Source: Myxococcus virescens (GTDB taxonomy: Bacteria > Myxococcota > Myxococcia > Myxococcales > Myxococcaceae). From it: 64,000 bases of DNA. A model generated the notes under the pieces. It searched no databases. It was not told the origin of the DNA and saw only the letters and a program-made list of their open reading frames with translations. The translations under genes and the position numbers were made by a program. Of this stretch, positions 1 through 8,212 are shown piece after piece (the first letter of the stretch is position 1; each line of letters opens with the position of its first letter). Location: NCBI RefSeq assembly GCF_900101905.1, contig NZ_FNAJ01000017.1, positions 102,257 through 166,256 of the forward strand, given 5' to 3'.

Positions 1-33
1 ATCATCGACAATGGTGATTTTCAGCTTCGACAT
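1..33 (-). CDS. start of a response-regulator-like protein (cut by window edge)
   Basis: Only the first 11 codons are in the window, reading MSKLKITIVDD. A hydrophobic strand followed by two aspartates is the usual beginning of a CheY-like receiver domain, where these acidic residues bind the metal ion next to the phosphorylated aspartate. The ATG lies 24 bases after the xseB stop on the same strand, so it is probably the last gene of the tad/FHA/xse transcription unit. The rest of the protein, and any output domain, is outside the window. Confidence 0.5.
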   Translation of the reverse strand, partial: MSKLKITIVDD

Positions 34-57
34 GCCGGAATGGACGCGCCCGAGCAC

Positions 58-414
58 CTAGAACGGGACGTCATCCTCCGGGGGCGGGCGGGGAGCGGGG
101 GCCCGAGGGGCCGAGGGCGCGGGTGCCGCCGGACGCGCGGCGACCGACAGGGGCGCCACCACGTCGTTTCCGTCCTCGTCCAGCAGGAGCTGTTCGATGC
201 GCTGCTCCGCCTCGGTGAGCAGCTTCTCACCCCGGCGCACCAGCCGGATGCCTTCCTCGAAGGCCTTGAGCGAGTCCTCCAGGGAGAGATTGCCGCTCTC
301 CAGCCGGCCCACCGTCTCCTCGAGCCGGGAGACCACGTCCCCGTACTGCTCGGGGACCTCGGTCTCCGCTACCTTGTCCGCCTTGGGCGCCTTGTCCGAC
401 TTCGCCACTTCCAT
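58..414 (-). CDS. xseB: exodeoxyribonuclease VII small subunit
   Basis: Small subunit of exonuclease VII, the XseA/XseB complex that degrades single-stranded DNA from both ends into oligonucleotides. Residues 22-80 match the helical XseB hairpin, with the pattern LEETVGRLESGNLSLEDSL followed by FEEGIRLVRRGEKLL. At 118 residues it is longer than the usual 70-85 because of an N-terminal lysine/aspartate-rich stretch and an alanine/proline-rich acidic tail, both likely disordered. The ATG is preceded by GGGGAGG, a good ribosome site. It lies 42 bases downstream of xseA. A weak promoter-like pair in that gap could give it separate expression. Confidence 0.93.
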   Translation of the reverse strand: MEVAKSDKAPKADKVAETEVPEQYGDVVSRLEETVGRLESGNLSLEDSLKAFEEGIRLVRRGEKLLTEAEQRIEQLLLDEDGNDVVAPLSVAARPAAPAPSAPRAPAPRPPPEDDVPF

Positions 415-438
415 CCACCTCCCCGCATGGGGCGCGGG

Positions 439-467
439 ACTCTAGAGGGTGGCCCGTCAGCAGTCCA
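439..467 (-). promoter_or_regulatory. possible sigma-70 promoter for xseB
   Basis: Read on the minus strand, TGGACT (462-467) is followed after 17 bases by TAGAGT (439-444). Both are four-of-six matches to the -35 and -10 boxes, and they sit just upstream of the xseB ribosome site. The -35 box lies inside the end of xseA. The same TAGAGT element occurs as the -10 of the better promoter upstream of the kinase at 62764. Confidence 0.3.
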
Positions 468-2172
468 CCGGCCCTTTCACCGCCGTGACGGTGGCTTCGA
501 TTTCTTCACATCCCCCGAGCGACTTCGCCCCGTTCGACGCGAGCTTCAGCCCCAGGCGCTCTCCCACCTGGACATCCGCGCCCGTGCGGACCACCGCGCC
601 ATCGCGCTGGCGGAACACCACCGAATAACCGCGGGACATCACCTTCAACGGACTCATCGCGTCCAGACGTCCCTCCAGACGCTGGAAACGCTTCTGCGCA
701 TCCGCCAGGGCCCCCTGCTGGAGCGCCAGCAGCCGCGCCCGGTGCGCGGCCAGCCGGGCGCGCTCGCGGGACACCTGGGCCGCCGGAGACGCCCTCTCGA
801 GCCCCAGCCGTGCCGTTGCCAGCGCCCCGTGCCGCGTCGCCACACCTGCGCGCACCGCCTCCGACAGCCGCATGGCCAGCTTCAGCAGGTGCGCCCGCTG
901 CTCACCCAGCCGTGCCTGGGGGCGCGCCCGCTGCAGCCTTTCGGTCAACGACCGCAGCTCCTCGCGGTGCCCCCGCACGGCGGGCCGCAGCACGCGCATC
1001 ATCGACTCCACCTGCTCGGACAGGTGCAGCCGCTGGTGGTTGATGGCCCGCCGAGGGTCCTCCAGCCGCGACGCGAGCTGTCCTTGCTCCTCGCGCAGCT
1101 CCAACACCCGGCGCTCCATGGCACGCCGCAGACGGCCCGCCTGCGTGGCCAGCGTCAGCTCCAGGTCGGCCAGCACCGGCGCCAGGCGCTCCGCCGCGGC
1201 GCTGGGCGTGGGCGCGCGCAGGTCCGCCACGAAGTCGGAGATGGTGAAGTCGATTTCGTGGCCAATGGCGGACACCACCGGCACCGGCGAGGCGAAGATG
1301 GCGCGCGCCACCCGCTCCTCGTTGAAGGTCCAGAGGTCCTCCACCGAGCCACCGCCGCGCGTCACCACGATGACGTCCACGTCCGTGCGAGCCAGTCGCT
1401 CGATGGCGCGAGCCACCTCCACGGCGGAGCCTTCGCCCTGCACGCGCGCATCCGCCACCAGGACGCTCTGCCGTGGGTTGCGCGAATGCAGCACGCGCAG
1501 GAAGTCCTGGAGCGCCGCGCCCGTCCGGCTCGTCACCACGCCAATCCGCCGAGGCAGGTACGGCAACGGCCTGGGGGGCCGCACACGCCCGGGACCAATG
1601 AGTCCCTCCTGGGCCAGCCGCTCCTTGAGCTGCTCGAAGGCCAGCGCCAGCGCGCCCTCGCCCACCGGCTCCAACCGCTGGACGATGAGGCTGTAGCGGC
1701 CCTGCGGCTCGTACAGGTCCACGCTGCCTTCGGCAATCACCTCCATGCCGTCGCGCAGCGCGAAGCGCAGGCGGGCCGCCATGGAGGCCCACACCTTCGC
1801 GTCGATGGCCGCGCCCGCGTCCTTCAGCGAGAAGTACCAGTGGCCACGCGCGTTGGGCCCGCGAAAGCCCGTCACCTCGCCGCGCACGATGACGCGGGCG
1901 AAGCGCGACTCCAGCGTCTGCTTCAGCTGGCGGGTCAGCTCGCCCACCGACAGCACCACGCGCTCGGGCTTGGGCGGCGGAGGCGGCGCGCCCTCCATCG
2001 GCCCCAGCAGCGAGGTGCCGTCCTCGTCCACCGGAGGCGGCGGAGGCTTCGGCGGCGCCGCGGCCTTCCGCGCCGCGCCAGCCGCACGAGGCGTGGAGGC
2101 GCCACTGCCAAACAGGTCTCCCTGCTGGCCCACTGGCGGCAGCGTGCCGCCTCCCACCTTGCGCCGGGTCAT
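457..2172 (-). CDS. xseA: exodeoxyribonuclease VII large subunit
   Basis: Catalytic subunit of exonuclease VII. Residues 1-70 are an alanine/proline-rich extension not needed in the family. Residues 73-170 form the OB-fold that binds DNA (motif GHWYFSLKD). The catalytic domain follows with the conserved blocks RIGVVTSRTGAALQD, VTRGGGSVEDLW and SAIGHEIDFT, then a long alpha-helical region that contacts XseB, and a C-terminal segment with MSRGYSVV. Length 571 is long for the family (about 400-460), explained by the N-terminal extension. The ATG overlaps the TGA of the upstream FHA gene (ATGA), so translation is probably coupled to the Tad/FHA operon, an unusual partner for a DNA repair nuclease. 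Confidence 0.95.
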   Translation of the reverse strand: MTRRKVGGGTLPPVGQQGDLFGSGASTPRAAGAARKAAAPPKPPPPPVDEDGTSLLGPMEGAPPPPPKPERVVLSVGELTRQLKQTLESRFARVIVRGEVTGFRGPNARGHWYFSLKDAGAAIDAKVWASMAARLRFALRDGMEVIAEGSVDLYEPQGRYSLIVQRLEPVGEGALALAFEQLKERLAQEGLIGPGRVRPPRPLPYLPRRIGVVTSRTGAALQDFLRVLHSRNPRQSVLVADARVQGEGSAVEVARAIERLARTDVDVIVVTRGGGSVEDLWTFNEERVARAIFASPVPVVSAIGHEIDFTISDFVADLRAPTPSAAAERLAPVLADLELTLATQAGRLRRAMERRVLELREEQGQLASRLEDPRRAINHQRLHLSEQVESMMRVLRPAVRGHREELRSLTERLQRARPQARLGEQRAHLLKLAMRLSEAVRAGVATRHGALATARLGLERASPAAQVSRERARLAAHRARLLALQQGALADAQKRFQRLEGRLDAMSPLKVMSRGYSVVFRQRDGAVVRTGADVQVGERLGLKLASNGAKSLGGCEEIEATVTAVKGPVDC

Positions 2173-3917
2173 CGGGACAGCTTCTCGACCCAGGTCTTCG
2201 CCTTCTCGTGGTACTCGTCATCCGGCGGCGTCATCGCCACCACGTCCTTGAACTTGGGCAGGGCCTCCTCGGGGCTCCCGTCCTTCAGGGAGTAGGCCTG
2301 GAGGTAGACGTCCTTCGCCTTCGCCTTCAGCTCACTGATGATGTTGGTGGCGCCCGCGTGCCCGGGGTCCGCCTGCAGCGCCTTGCGCGAGTAGTCCATC
2401 GCGCGGCTCCACTGCCCCGCCGCCTTCGCCGCGGTGGCGCCCTTGTAGAAGATGGTGGCCGCCCGCGTCCCCGCGTTGCGCGCCATCTTGCTGGGACGGC
2501 CGCCGGTGATGTCCTTGTCCAGCGACATCAGCTTCGACAGGCCCCGGGCGTCCAGGTCCTCCAGCCGCTTGTAGAGGTTGCCGAACTCCGTCACCTGCCC
2601 GAGCACCTTCTTGCACTGCGGCGTGCGCGCCATGCACGCGTTGAGGATGGCCACCGCGCCGGACATGTCGCCGTCGCGGAAGCGGTCAACGGCGGGCTCC
2701 CACGGCTTGGGGGCCGGCCCCTGGACCACGGGCCTGGGCGTGTCACGGACGATGATGGCCTGCGCCGCCTGCTCGTTGATGAGCTTGGCGTCGCGGTGCT
2801 CCGGGAAGGCCACCAGGATGTCTTCGGTGATGGCCTTGGCCATGTCGAGCTGGTTCTCATCCAGCAGCTTGCGCGCCTCGCGCGTGCGCGTGTCCGCAGC
2901 CTCCGACAGCGCGCGCTTCGTCGAGTTCACCTGCTCGTAGAGGAACTGGCTCTCACCCGCGCTGGCCAGCAGCGTACCGGCCTTGCCCAGCTCCTTCTTC
3001 GCCAGGGCCTCCTTGGCCGCCGTCAGCTTCTCCTGGACGGGAATCTCGCGCGCGGCGTGCCCGAGGTAGTCCGCCACGCCCGGGTACTCCGGCGCCTCGG
3101 ACTGGAGCTCCTCCAGCTTTGCCTTCGCTTCGACCCACTTGCCCTCGCGCACCAGGTTCTTGGCGTCCTGGAACAGGCTGCCCAGCCGCTCCCGGTGGTT
3201 CTTGCCCTGACGGGCTTCTTCCGCGGCGACCGCCTGCTGCTTCTGGACGTTCATCCGCACCACGCCCAGGCCCGCGAACAGCACCACCACCGCGCCCGCC
3301 ACCCCCAGCTTGATGAGCTTCTTCTTCTTCAGCTCCTCGGGGGTCGGCGCCGTGGCCGCCGTCGCGCGCGCGCTGCGCACGCGACCACCTTCGACGCGAG
3401 GCCCCGGACGGGGCGGCACCGCGCCGCGGCTGCCCGAGGCCGCCGGACGAGGACGCGGACCAGGGGCCGGCGCGCCGACCATCATCGTGGAGTTGGCCAC
3501 GTCCTCGAAGCGCAGCTCCGTGTCGCCCAACGTGATGACGTCACCGTTGGCCAGCGGCGTCTCTTCGTTGATGGCGTCGCCATTGATGAGCGTTCCGTTG
3601 CCGGAGCCCAGGTCGCTCACCGCCCAGCCCGCTCCCGACTTCCGCACCATGACGTGCTTGCGGGACACGGAGGTGTCCGGGATGCAGATGGCGTTATCGG
3701 TCGCTCGACCGATGACGTACTCCTCCTCGGACAGGGCAAACTCCTCACCGTCCTTGGGGCCCGCGATGCAAATGAGCCGGGCTGCGGCGGAGACGGGGGC
3801 AGGCGCGGGCCGGGCGGACGTCCTGCGCACGGCGGGACGGGACCCGGTCCCACCCGAGGGCGCCCCGGAAGGGGGCCGGCGGCGTGCCGGAGGGGAACCG
3901 TTGGACATGCGAATCAC
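2169..3917 (-). CDS. FHA-domain membrane protein with helical repeat region
   Basis: An FHA domain (about residues 47-140) with all signature motifs: GR at 70-71, SRKH at 85-88 and GSGNGT at 104-109. Such domains bind phosphothreonine peptides. It is followed by a proline/arginine-rich linker, one transmembrane helix (about 201-221), then about 360 residues predicted as helical repeats resembling TPR units ('REGKWVEAKAKLEEL', 'FRDGDMSGAVAILNAC'). The topology is probably FHA in the cytoplasm and repeats in the periplasm. The GTG at 3917 has AGGAAG upstream; an ATG three codons later is the alternative. It is 27 bases from the second FHA gene and overlaps xseA by four bases. Its place behind tadB/tadC suggests a scaffold or kinase-regulated part of the Tad-like machine. 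This role is inferred from context. Confidence 0.85.
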   Translation of the reverse strand: MIRMSNGSPPARRRPPSGAPSGGTGSRPAVRRTSARPAPAPVSAAARLICIAGPKDGEEFALSEEEYVIGRATDNAICIPDTSVSRKHVMVRKSGAGWAVSDLGSGNGTLINGDAINEETPLANGDVITLGDTELRFEDVANSTMMVGAPAPGPRPRPAASGSRGAVPPRPGPRVEGGRVRSARATAATAPTPEELKKKKLIKLGVAGAVVVLFAGLGVVRMNVQKQQAVAAEEARQGKNHRERLGSLFQDAKNLVREGKWVEAKAKLEELQSEAPEYPGVADYLGHAAREIPVQEKLTAAKEALAKKELGKAGTLLASAGESQFLYEQVNSTKRALSEAADTRTREARKLLDENQLDMAKAITEDILVAFPEHRDAKLINEQAAQAIIVRDTPRPVVQGPAPKPWEPAVDRFRDGDMSGAVAILNACMARTPQCKKVLGQVTEFGNLYKRLEDLDARGLSKLMSLDKDITGGRPSKMARNAGTRAATIFYKGATAAKAAGQWSRAMDYSRKALQADPGHAGATNIISELKAKAKDVYLQAYSLKDGSPEEALPKFKDVVAMTPPDDEYHEKAKTWVEKLSR

Positions 3918-3944
3918 CGACTTCCTGTCGAAGTGAGCACGCGC

Positions 3945-5399
3945 CTACAGCTCGTGCTCATAAGCCAACTGCAAACCTAGATTGTGGCAGCGATGCTCGG
4001 CCGTAGGGAAGCGTCGACCCATTTCCTGCAACGCGGCCCGAGCCGTCCGCGCATTCCGGTACTGTACGCTGCGTTGGAAATCGAGCAGCAGCTGGCTGCA
4101 CTTGTGGTCCAGCTCGGTTGCCACCTCGCCAAGCTGGAACCGCACGTCCTGATAGATGTCAGGCTTGGTGTCCAGCGCCTCCAGCGTCACCCAGGCGAAG
4201 CGGTACTGCTGCCACGCCTTGAAGAGGTTCTCCGCGCCGACGTCGCGCGACTCATAGAACCGGGCGCCTGCGGTAACGTACTGACGCGCCTTGGCCAGGA
4301 GCTCGTCTTGCGGCAACTCCGGCACCGGGATGATTTCCAGGCGCAGGTTCCACACACGCCAGGTGTCCCGCCCCGGCGGGTTGCGGACGTTGTCGAAGAC
4401 GATGGAGTTGAGCTCACCCCGCTTCAGCGCGGAGGGCGGGAGAATCTGCTCCAGCCCGCGCTCCGCCACCGCGTTCACGTCCGGCGGCACCCAGCCCACG
4501 TCCACGCCGTTGACGACCAGCGCCACCTCCTCCTTGGAGATGCCACTGGCCATGTAGTGGACCACGGCCACCGCCCGCGTCGGGGTGACGAACTGGAAGG
4601 CGAACGACTTGTGCTCCGGGTTCTCCCACGTCACGCCCTCGCCCACCCCGAACGAGTCTGAAATCACCTCGAAGCCCAGGTCCTCCGGCTCCACGCCAGA
4701 CGCCCGGCCTTCGCCCTTGGGCATGAAGAAGACGGCCAGCACGCCCACCAGCGCCAGCACCAGGCCACCTCCGACCGCGCCCACGCCCAGACGCGCCGGC
4801 TTCGACAGCTGCCCCCACCACAGGAGCAACCTGCCCGCCGGACTGCCCGCGAGCTCCCGGCGACGGCGTGCGCGCTCCGCCGCCGTCTGCCCCGCGCCGG
4901 GCTCGGCCTTCGCCACGGCGGCGGTGCCCGGACGCACCGGAACCACCGCGGGCCGCTGCGCGGTGGGATGGCCCTCCGGCAGCACGATGCCGCTCTCGGC
5001 GGGAATGGGGTCGTTGAGGCGGATGGGACGGGTGGCGTCCGGGTCCAGCGCTGGGACCGGGTCGCCCCGGCGGATGGGCCGCGTGGCTTCCTCGTCCCCC
5101 TCCGGCGGCACCCAGACGAAGGTGAACTCGACGGGGCCCACGCCAATCTTGTCCCCATCCCGAAGCTGCTGCTCACCCGACAGCAGCCCACCGTTGAGCA
5201 CGGTGCCATTCGAGCTGCCCATGTCCGCGACGAAGTACTTGTCGCTGCGGAGCACGATGCGCGCATGCCTGCGCGACACGCCGTGGTCGTGCAGCACCAG
5301 GTCGTTCTCCGAGGTGCGGCCGATGTTGACCTCGGCCGCCTCGAAGGTGAGCTCCCGTCCCTGCTGGAGCCCCTGCGTGATGGTCAGGAGGATGGGCAC
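3945..5399 (-). CDS. FHA-domain membrane protein, second of a pair
   Basis: The FHA domain is at the extreme N-terminus (residues 1-97), with GR at 27-28, SRRH at 42-45 and GSSNGT at 61-66. Residues 105-137 contain a short tandem repeat, ATRPIRRGDPVPA then ATRPIRLNDPIPA, each with a threonine followed two residues later by proline and isoleucine. A transmembrane helix spans about 204-226. The C-terminal 250 residues are probably periplasmic, with a beta-rich part then a helical part. It begins six bases after tadC, so it is part of the same operon. It shares the FHA-linker-helix layout with the neighbour at 2169-3917 but differs after the membrane helix. A role as a Tad-system scaffold is inferred from position. 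Confidence 0.85.
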   Translation of the reverse strand: MPILLTITQGLQQGRELTFEAAEVNIGRTSENDLVLHDHGVSRRHARIVLRSDKYFVADMGSSNGTVLNGGLLSGEQQLRDGDKIGVGPVEFTFVWVPPEGDEEATRPIRRGDPVPALDPDATRPIRLNDPIPAESGIVLPEGHPTAQRPAVVPVRPGTAAVAKAEPGAGQTAAERARRRRELAGSPAGRLLLWWGQLSKPARLGVGAVGGGLVLALVGVLAVFFMPKGEGRASGVEPEDLGFEVISDSFGVGEGVTWENPEHKSFAFQFVTPTRAVAVVHYMASGISKEEVALVVNGVDVGWVPPDVNAVAERGLEQILPPSALKRGELNSIVFDNVRNPPGRDTWRVWNLRLEIIPVPELPQDELLAKARQYVTAGARFYESRDVGAENLFKAWQQYRFAWVTLEALDTKPDIYQDVRFQLGEVATELDHKCSQLLLDFQRSVQYRNARTARAALQEMGRRFPTAEHRCHNLGLQLAYEHEL

Positions 5400-5405
5400 G
5401 GGGCG

Positions 5406-6296
5406 CTACCCCGCGACGTTTCCGAACATGAACTGGAACACGATGGGCCCGAACAGCACCATGAACACCGTGGGGAAGATGCACGCGATGAGCGGAAAGA
5501 GCATCTTCACCGGCGCCTCGCCGGCCAGCTTCTCCGCGCGCTGCGTGCGGTCGATGCGCATCTGCGTGGACTGGATGCGCAGCACCTTGCCCAAGCTGGT
5601 CCCCATCTTGTCCGCCTGGATGAGCGCGGTGACGAAGGTGGTCAGCGGCGGCAGGTCCACGCGGACAATCATGCTCTTGAGGCCTTCTTCACGCGTCTTG
5701 CCCATCTTCAGCTGCTTGAGCACCAGCTGCAGCTCCTCGCGCAGCGGCCCCGGCTTGCCCTTCTCCACCACCTTGGCCAGCGCCGCGGTGAAGTCCAGGC
5801 CGGCTTCCACTGACAGCGTCAGCAGGTCCAGGCTGTAGGGCAGCGCGCGGCTGATGAGCAGGTGGCGCTTCTTCACCTGGTCGTTCAGCCACATCAGCGG
5901 GTAGTACATGCCGAAGAGCAGGAACAGCGGCGCCCACACCAGGCTCACGCCGAAGCCGTTGAGCAGGATGAGGCCCATGATGAGGCCCACCACCGCGCTG
6001 ACTTCCTGCAGCGCCATGATGTCCTCGGGCTTGTACGCCTGAGGCTCGCCCGCCTTGATGAGGTTGCGGCGCGCCTTGGCCTCGTAGCCGGGCCACATGA
6101 AGCGGCGGTTCATCGCGCCCAGGCGGCGGATGGCCACCGAGCCAAAGCCCTTCATGCCGCCCGTGGACTCGTCACGGACCTCCGACAGGAAGCGCTCCAG
6201 CATCGTCTGGTACAGCCCCAGGCCCAGGAAGCCCACGGCGCCCGCGAAGAGGAGCGCCGAGCTGCCGATCAAGATTGGCGTCAGGACATCGTCCAC
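5406..6296 (-). CDS. tadC: Tad system inner-membrane platform protein, TadC-like
   Basis: A type II secretion F-domain membrane protein of 296 residues. It has an N-terminal membrane helix (about 8-28), a charged segment, two helices around 100-140, a cytoplasmic F domain with ISRALPYSLDLLTLSVEAGL and IQADKMGTSLGKVL, and a C-terminal helix. TadB and TadC form the platform that couples the TadA ATPase to pilin insertion. Order (cpaB, tadB, tadC) and length fit TadC; the preceding gene is the TadB-like partner. The ATG is 10 bases after tadB. No ATPase gene is present in the window, so the motor must come from another locus. Confidence 0.9.
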   Translation of the reverse strand: MDDVLTPILIGSSALLFAGAVGFLGLGLYQTMLERFLSEVRDESTGGMKGFGSVAIRRLGAMNRRFMWPGYEAKARRNLIKAGEPQAYKPEDIMALQEVSAVVGLIMGLILLNGFGVSLVWAPLFLLFGMYYPLMWLNDQVKKRHLLISRALPYSLDLLTLSVEAGLDFTAALAKVVEKGKPGPLREELQLVLKQLKMGKTREEGLKSMIVRVDLPPLTTFVTALIQADKMGTSLGKVLRIQSTQMRIDRTQRAEKLAGEAPVKMLFPLIACIFPTVFMVLFGPIVFQFMFGNVAG

Positions 6297-6306
6297 GGTG
6301 CACCTC

Positions 6307-7152
6307 TCAGATATCGATGTTGACGATGCGCCGGATGATGAGGATGCCCATCACTTCCATGATGGCGATGATGATCACGAGGATCCAACCGAAGATGTGG
6401 TCCATCATCGGCTCCATCAGGTCGGGCCGCATGTAGTTGAGCACCATGCCGAGCACACCGGGCATCGCCGCGACGATCCACCCCTGCAGCTTGCCCTGCG
6501 AGGTGAGCGCGTCGATCTTGCCCTCCAGACGGAAGCGCTCGCGGATCACCGTGGAGATCGTCTCGAACATCTCGGCCATGTTGCCGCCGAGCTGACGGGC
6601 GATGTTCGTGGACACGACGACCAGCTCCAGGTCGTCACTGCCCACGCGGCGGCCCATGTTGATGAGCGCCTCCTCCAGCGGCACACCCAGCTTCACTTCC
6701 TTCACGAAGAGCCCGAACTCCTGCGACAGCGGCGGCATCGCCTCGCGCGCCACGTGCTCGATGGCCTGGGGGAACGTGAGACCGGCCTTGAAGGCGTTGG
6801 CCATGGCCTGCAGCGCGTCCACCAGCTGCACGTTGAACTTCTTGATGCGCCGCTTCCGGTAGTGCTTGACCATCAGCATCGGCAGGAAGAAGCCGAACAC
6901 CGTGGCCACCACCGCCATGATGGGGTTGAAGATGATGTACGACAGGATCCCCAACAAGCACATGCACGCGATGTTGAGGATCAACATCTGGCGTGGATCG
7001 ATGAAGAGGAACATGTCGCTCAAGTCGTTCATCGACTTGGCGACGTAGCGCTCCTGGTACTGCTCATACGCCTTCGACAGGACGCTGAAGATCACCAGGC
7101 TGAAGAAGAAGACCGAGCCGGTGACGAGGAGGAGGACGATTCCAGCAAGCAT
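6307..7152 (-). CDS. tadB: Tad system inner-membrane platform protein, TadB-like
   Basis: A 281-residue type II secretion F-domain protein. Membrane helices lie near residues 5-25, 55-75 and 78-95 and there are two at the C-terminus. The cytoplasmic F domain has the typical MANAFKAGLTFPQAIEHVAR and ARQLGGNMAEMFETIS segments. It pairs with the TadC-like protein encoded 10 bases downstream and follows cpaB after 41 bases. The helix-rich N-terminus with an aromatic stretch (SVFFFSLVIFSV) fits TadB. In the known machines this subunit contacts TadA on the cytoplasmic side. Confidence 0.9.
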   Translation of the reverse strand: MLAGIVLLLVTGSVFFFSLVIFSVLSKAYEQYQERYVAKSMNDLSDMFLFIDPRQMLILNIACMCLLGILSYIIFNPIMAVVATVFGFFLPMLMVKHYRKRRIKKFNVQLVDALQAMANAFKAGLTFPQAIEHVAREAMPPLSQEFGLFVKEVKLGVPLEEALINMGRRVGSDDLELVVVSTNIARQLGGNMAEMFETISTVIRERFRLEGKIDALTSQGKLQGWIVAAMPGVLGMVLNYMRPDLMEPMMDHIFGWILVIIIAIMEVMGILIIRRIVNIDI

Positions 7153-7193
7153 GTGCGCGCTTCCCTAAGAGCGAGGGTGGACGACGCACGCCA

Positions 7194-8009
7194 TCACGGC
7201 GCGCCAGCGCCCGCGGCCCGCTCGGCACCGCCCTTGATGATCTGGATGATTTCGCGGCGCTTCTGCTCCAGCACGCGGGTGCGCTCACCCGACAGCAGCG
7301 TGCTGATGGTCGCGCGGCCACGCTCCTCGATGAGGTCCACGTCGTCCTCGTTGCGGAGGCTGAGCGTCAGCTGGCCGAGCTCCACCGCGAGCACCAGGAT
7401 TTCGGCCTCTTCCGGCAGCACCATCAGCGAGATGTTGTTGTACTCGCGCTGGTTCTCCGGGATGAGGTTCACGTTGGTGGTACCGGTGATCTTGCCCGTG
7501 GCCACCACGATGACGTTCTGGAGCAGCGTCACGGCGACGTTCTCGTCCGTCTGCGGGTCGCGGAAGGTGCCAATCACGTCCACGTGGTCATTGGGGCGAA
7601 TCCAACCGCCCACCGACGTGGTGTGCTTCGCCTCGATGGTGAGGGCGCGCGCCTTCTTCTGCACCTTCGACGACAGCCGCTCGGCGGCCTTGGTCGTCTC
7701 GAACTGGCTCCACAGCAGCGGATCACCCGCCTGCAGCGCGACCAGCACCTTCTGGTTCACGATGTAGGACGCGGAGTCCGGACGCACCACGGAGGACGTC
7801 ACGAACTGCTCCGGCACGGAGCGCTGGGAGATCATCTCGAAGGTGATGACCGTGCCTTCAGGGACGTCCTGCGCCGCCACGACGACGGGCACCAGGTTCC
7901 ATCCGCGGCGGACATCCGCCTCCTTCTTCTTGATGGCGGAATACGCGATGACGCCGGCCAACAGGCCCAGCACAAGCGCGACGACGAGCGGAGTCTTGCC
8001 CTTCAGCAT
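7194..8009 (-). CDS. cpaB: Flp pilus assembly protein CpaB
   Basis: A 271-residue periplasmic protein anchored by an N-terminal helix (about 7-25). Residues 40-105 form a SAF domain (VVVAAQDVPEGTVITFEM), followed by the CpaB/RcpC region with VGGWIRPNDHVDVIGTF and the conserved LTLSLRNEDD near the end. CpaB proteins link the inner-membrane platform to the secretin. It is the first gene behind the promoter at 8124-8153 and leads the run tadB, tadC, FHA, FHA. The leader is about 108 bases if that promoter is used. The C-terminal tail after residue 235 is helical and charged. Confidence 0.9.
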   Translation of the reverse strand: MLKGKTPLVVALVLGLLAGVIAYSAIKKKEADVRRGWNLVPVVVAAQDVPEGTVITFEMISQRSVPEQFVTSSVVRPDSASYIVNQKVLVALQAGDPLLWSQFETTKAAERLSSKVQKKARALTIEAKHTTSVGGWIRPNDHVDVIGTFRDPQTDENVAVTLLQNVIVVATGKITGTTNVNLIPENQREYNNISLMVLPEEAEILVLAVELGQLTLSLRNEDDVDLIEERGRATISTLLSGERTRVLEQKRREIIQIIKGGAERAAGAGAP

Positions 8010-8123
8010 GGTTCAGAAACCTCCAGAACGGGGGGGAGCCGTTCGGCGGCGATGATGGAGTCCGAAGTGGAGTCCAGAGCAGGTGTTGGAATACAGTGCA
8101 GTGCAATCAGCGGATGGCGCGCG

Positions 8124-8153
8124 ATGTTAGCCGTGCGATACACCGGGTGTCAA
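8124..8153 (-). promoter_or_regulatory. sigma-70 promoter for the cpaB-tadB-tadC-FHA operon
   Basis: Read on the minus strand, a perfect -35 box TTGACA (8148-8153) is followed after 18 bases by TAACAT (8124-8129), a four-of-six -10 box. It lies in the 203-base gap between the lipoprotein gene and cpaB and points at cpaB, with a predicted start near 8117. It is one of the two best promoter matches in the window, the other being upstream of the kinase at 62764. Confidence 0.6.
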
Positions 8154-8212
8154 AACCACCTCTCGCGACAGCTCTGTATCGCGCGCAATCCGGGACCTGA
8201 CATCGTACCGCG

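Noticed and set aside
40..2295. A 751-codon plus-strand open frame opposite xseA/xseB
   Set aside because: It is a byproduct of GC-rich codon bias on the opposite strand; its composition is Arg/His/Leu-rich with no domain, while the minus strand encodes clear XseA and XseB.
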